From Halocaridina rubra (taxonomy: Eukaryota > Arthropoda > Malacostraca > Decapoda > Atyidae), in NCBI GenBank assembly GCA_037179515.1, contig JAXCGZ010007593.1, positions 128,422-192,421 of the forward strand: a DNA stretch of 64,000 bases. Direction: 5' to 3'. The stretch's first letter is position 1. Each line of letters starts with the position of its first letter. The notes under the pieces are model-generated. The model did no database searches. It was not told the origin of the DNA and was given only the letters and a program-made list of their open reading frames with translations. Made by a program: the position numbers and the translations under genes. Below, piece by piece: positions 61,055 through 64,000 of this stretch.

Positions 61055-63895
61055 TCACTTATTAAGTAGGTGATTTAAAAGATGAGATTTAAGTGAGGGT
61101 AATGTTTGGCAGCTTCTTAAGTTTGCGGGTAAAGAGTTCCAAAGTCTCGGGCCCATTACATTTAAGGCTCTTGCCCCAATATCAGTGGAAGTTCTGGGCA
61201 CGTAAAAAGAATTCTGATATCTGGTGTTGACGTTATTGATACGCACTTGATTAACTGTTGGCAATGAGAAGAGCCATTCCGGTAATATTCCATGATTTAT
61301 TTTAAAAACTAAAAGACAGATATTATATATGAACTTCATGTCCATCCTTAGCCAACCCAATCTCTCAAAGAGGGGAGTCACGTGATCATATTTATGCACC
61401 CCCCCTATGGCAACTCTTGCAGCAAAATTCTGGAGCCTTTTCACTCGTAACATCTGGGTCTTAGTCGTGGAACCCCAAACACTCAGACAGTAGTTGAGAA
61501 TACTTAAAATCAATGTTTGTACTACAATTACCCTACAATCAGGCTCGAATCTTTCATAGACTCTGTTCAAGTAAATAAGGGTCCCGTTCACTTTTTTATG
61601 TAGTTCATCGATATGAAAATTAAATGTCATGGTACTGTCCATAATAACTCCTAGATTTTTAACCTTATTAGATGGGAAGAGTGAAACATTGTTGAAATTT
61701 ATACTGATGTTCTCAGGAATGCGGGACAGGTATTGATTTGATCCAAAAATAACGAATTTAGTTTTATTTTCGTTCAGTAAAAGACCATTACTGTTAAAAT
61801 AACTTTTGGCACAGTTTAATATATCTTCAGCCCTTTTTAAGATTTCAGGAATTCTATCAATGTCACCAGTAAGCATAATCTGGGTGTCATCAGCATACAT
61901 AACAAGTAGGCAATCTCTTATAAATTGAGGTAAATCATTAACATATATTAGGAAAAGCAGAGGACCCAAAATTGAACCCTGAGGAATGCCAAAACTGATA
62001 TCTAAAGAAGAAGAGAGAGTCGAGCCCATTCGAACTGATTGAATTCGATCTTTCAGATAATTTTCGAACCAAAATGAGTCAACATGAACTTTGGAAAGTT
62101 TTCTCATTAGAATTTGATGGTGTACACTGTCAAATGCTTTAGACAAATCTAACAATAATAAAAGTGATATTTTCTTATTTTCAATATTACTATAAATTTT
62201 ATCAGTAATTTTAAGTAGGGCCGTCTCGGTCGAAAGTTTAGGCCGAAAACCGTGTTGTTCTTCACATAATAGACAATTTGATTCAAGGAAATTTATTAAC
62301 TGGGTGGCAACTACCTTCTCAAGTATTTTAGACAGAATGCTGAGAAGAGAGATTGGCCTATAATTTTCAACATTATTAGTATCTCCACTCTTAAAAACGG
62401 GGATGATATAGGGATGCTTCCAGAGGTTAGGATAAATGCCTGTAACAATGGATGTATTAACAATGACTAAAATGAAAAATACTGTAACTGGCAATGAGTC
62501 AATTAGGAAGCGAAGTTGTATCCCATCGGAACCACAAGAGTTTGTTGGTTTGAGGTTCTTTATGATAAGAATAAGTGTGACTAAATCGATTGGGTGCGGT
62601 CTAAAATTATTGATAATATTTCTTTCAGCTGGAGGCTGGCAATTATGTGGTTGATTAATAATCAAGTCATTATTATCTTGGGACTTTTCATATGTGGACT
62701 TACCTATTTCAGCAAAATACTTATTAAAATCATTCACTCGCTTTTCCACATTATCACTGAGAAGGTCAGAATTTTCTAAGATTTCCTTATTTGCAGGAAT
62801 TATTCTTTTTATAACATTCCAAGTTCCTTTGATATTTCCCCTATACTTGGAAAATTCTTCCCTGAAATGATTTTTCTTCTTTTCGGACAACATTGTTTTA
62901 GTAAGGTTTCTTTCTCTTCTATAGGCTCTTTCCATCTCGGAGTTTTGTCTATCAGATTTAAATTGCCTTAGGAGGTCATCTCTCCTTTTCATTTGCTCTT
63001 TTAACTGAGAGTCAATCCACGGGGCAGGAGGGCGTGTCATGACTTTGGTTGTAAGAGGGGCACATTCATTTAAACATCTCGTAAAAACATCAGTAAAAGT
63101 AGAAACTTGATAATTTACACAATCTGTAGTTAGTATTGAATTTAAAATGTTGTATTCATTAAGAAGAGTGTCGCAGAAACAATTTTGAGAATAATTCTCA
63201 AGAGATCGGAAAGTTTTAACAATTGGCGGTCTCTTTTCCTTCCTGACATTAACTGTAGCTATTAGAAGCTCGTGGTCTCCTACAGGACAAGGTAAGACAT
63301 CGTGGTGAACTATAAAACTAGGTGTATTGGTAATTATAAGATCAATTAGGCTGGAGGAATTAGCGGTGATACGGGTTGCTTTATTCACAAGCTGATTTAA
63401 GTGGAGGGATTGAATTAATTTCCCCATTTTATTATTAGGAAGAAGGAGATTATCATTGAAGTCGCCTATAATAATGAGAGGTTTGCTCCTCAAACAGACC
63501 GACCGAAATACCTCGGAGATGTAATCAAAGGTGTCGTTGAGTGCATGAGGGTGTCTATATACACATCCCAGGATGAATGAAGGGAATTTCCTACTCTGAA
63601 CAGTCAACCAAATGTCTTCGAGATGAGGAGGTCGCTCGACTTCAGGGGTCTTTAATAGGGAGACCGTTAGATGATTTCTTACATACACCCCCACACCCCC
63701 ACCCCTACCGCCATCAAATCGATAAAAAGAATACTCAGGTATAGCAACAAAACCAGACTGCATATTAGATAGGAGCCAAGTTTCACAAGCACACATTATA
63801 TCCACGTTATTTTCTCTGATCATTAGTTCAATATTGTCGAAATTACACAAAAGTGATTGTGCATTGATGTGTTGTATATTTATGAAATGTTTCAA
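61055..63895 (-). CDS. LINE ORF2: AP endonuclease and reverse transcriptase, intact
   Basis: A single uninterrupted frame of 946 residues, starting MKHFINIQHINAQ. Residues ~8-230 are an AP-like endonuclease (HINAQSL, CETWLL with the catalytic Glu, YRHPH, IIIGDFND, SLIDLIIT, GDHELL). Residues ~500-780 are the RT with ENYRPISLLS, FRPKLSTETALL, LLDLSKAFDS, GIPQGSILGPLLF and MYADDTQI. The C-terminal ~170 residues end in the ARALNVMGPRLWNSLP and LKSHLLNHLLNK type motif of the CR1 group. All key residues are visible, so the protein could be active. No RNase H. It nicks target DNA and copies the element RNA at the nick. Confidence 0.92.
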   Translation of the reverse strand: MKHFINIQHINAQSLLCNFDNIELMIRENNVDIMCACETWLLSNMQSGFVAIPEYSFYRFDGGRGGGVGVYVRNHLTVSLLKTPEVERPPHLEDIWLTVQSRKFPSFILGCVYRHPHALNDTFDYISEVFRSVCLRSKPLIIIGDFNDNLLLPNNKMGKLIQSLHLNQLVNKATRITANSSSLIDLIITNTPSFIVHHDVLPCPVGDHELLIATVNVRKEKRPPIVKTFRSLENYSQNCFCDTLLNEYNILNSILTTDCVNYQVSTFTDVFTRCLNECAPLTTKVMTRPPAPWIDSQLKEQMKRRDDLLRQFKSDRQNSEMERAYRRERNLTKTMLSEKKKNHFREEFSKYRGNIKGTWNVIKRIIPANKEILENSDLLSDNVEKRVNDFNKYFAEIGKSTYEKSQDNNDLIINQPHNCQPPAERNIINNFRPHPIDLVTLILIIKNLKPTNSCGSDGIQLRFLIDSLPVTVFFILVIVNTSIVTGIYPNLWKHPYIIPVFKSGDTNNVENYRPISLLSILSKILEKVVATQLINFLESNCLLCEEQHGFRPKLSTETALLKITDKIYSNIENKKISLLLLLDLSKAFDSVHHQILMRKLSKVHVDSFWFENYLKDRIQSVRMGSTLSSSLDISFGIPQGSILGPLLFLIYVNDLPQFIRDCLLVMYADDTQIMLTGDIDRIPEILKRAEDILNCAKSYFNSNGLLLNENKTKFVIFGSNQYLSRIPENISINFNNVSLFPSNKVKNLGVIMDSTMTFNFHIDELHKKVNGTLIYLNRVYERFEPDCRVIVVQTLILSILNYCLSVWGSTTKTQMLRVKRLQNFAARVAIGGVHKYDHVTPLFERLGWLRMDMKFIYNICLLVFKINHGILPEWLFSLPTVNQVRINNVNTRYQNSFYVPRTSTDIGARALNVMGPRLWNSLPANLRSCQTLPSLKSHLLNHLLNK

Positions 63896-63919
63896 TAAGC
63901 CTGTATTACAATGTGATTG

Positions 63920-64000
63920 CTATATATTTAAGGGACATAATCTTGTTTTATGGCCATGTTCACGGCAGTGACCACATTTAAGTCTATAGTTAAACCAACA
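63920..64000 (-). CDS. LINE copy 2 ORF1, C-terminal zinc knuckle (partial)
   Basis: Ends at TAG 63,920 with the second knuckle CGHCREHGHKTRLC and LCPLNI, 24 bp before the ORF2 ATG. The rest lies outside the window. Confidence 0.75.
   Translation of the reverse strand, partial: CWFNYRLKCGHCREHGHKTRLCPLNI

Overview
The window looks like nuclear DNA of an arthropod, most likely a malacostracan (decapod-type) crustacean. That is inferred from very long (TA)n and (GA)n microsatellites, short TTAGG runs, and a dense mix of SINEs, CR1/Jockey-like LINEs, a BEL/Pao element and Tigger-like TA-target DNA transposons. No database search was run; family names rest on recognised motifs.

One host protein-coding gene is present: BBS2, a subunit of the BBSome that traffics ciliary membrane cargo. 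It lies on the minus strand. Twelve exons between 57,716 and 11,353 read continuously through the stop codon (1,836 nt, 611 residues). They correspond to roughly residue 116 to the end of vertebrate BBS2. The first ~115 codons and the promoter lie beyond 64,000. Every junction has a GT donor and AG acceptor, and all phases agree. One intron (29,322-57,527) is 28 kb and consists mostly of nested mobile elements.

Layout. 1-9,184: 273-bp tandem repeats each carrying a tRNA-Thr-like unit, in both orientations, broken up by Tigger-like elements and (TA)n tracts. 10,125-11,330: minisatellites just past the BBS2 stop codon. 11,353-29,321: BBS2 exons, with introns carrying several SINE families, a hAT remnant, a foldback element, and a CR1/Jockey-like LINE (20,841-~25,340) with one nonsense codon in ORF2. 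13,981-14,702: a 107-bp tandem array whose first unit is the 3' half of a BBS2 coding exon plus its splice donor. 29,713-56,258: a BEL/Pao retrotransposon on the minus strand; its left LTR is split by a 14.9-kb LTR element (30,855-45,746, itself filled with later insertions) and by a SINE, and its right LTR by two Tigger-like elements. 58,408-58,873: hAT remnant. 58,985-60,626: 3' part of an I-type LINE with an RNase H domain. 60,860-64,000: a second LINE copy with an uninterrupted 946-residue ORF2.

The genes do not form an operon or pathway. The window is one ciliary gene whose introns record several layers of transposition. The points most worth a second look are the exon-derived 107-bp array, the tRNA-like inverted arrays, the amplified transposase-like exon inside the 39.6-43.4 kb transposon, and the insertion order that can be read by comparing the two BEL LTRs.
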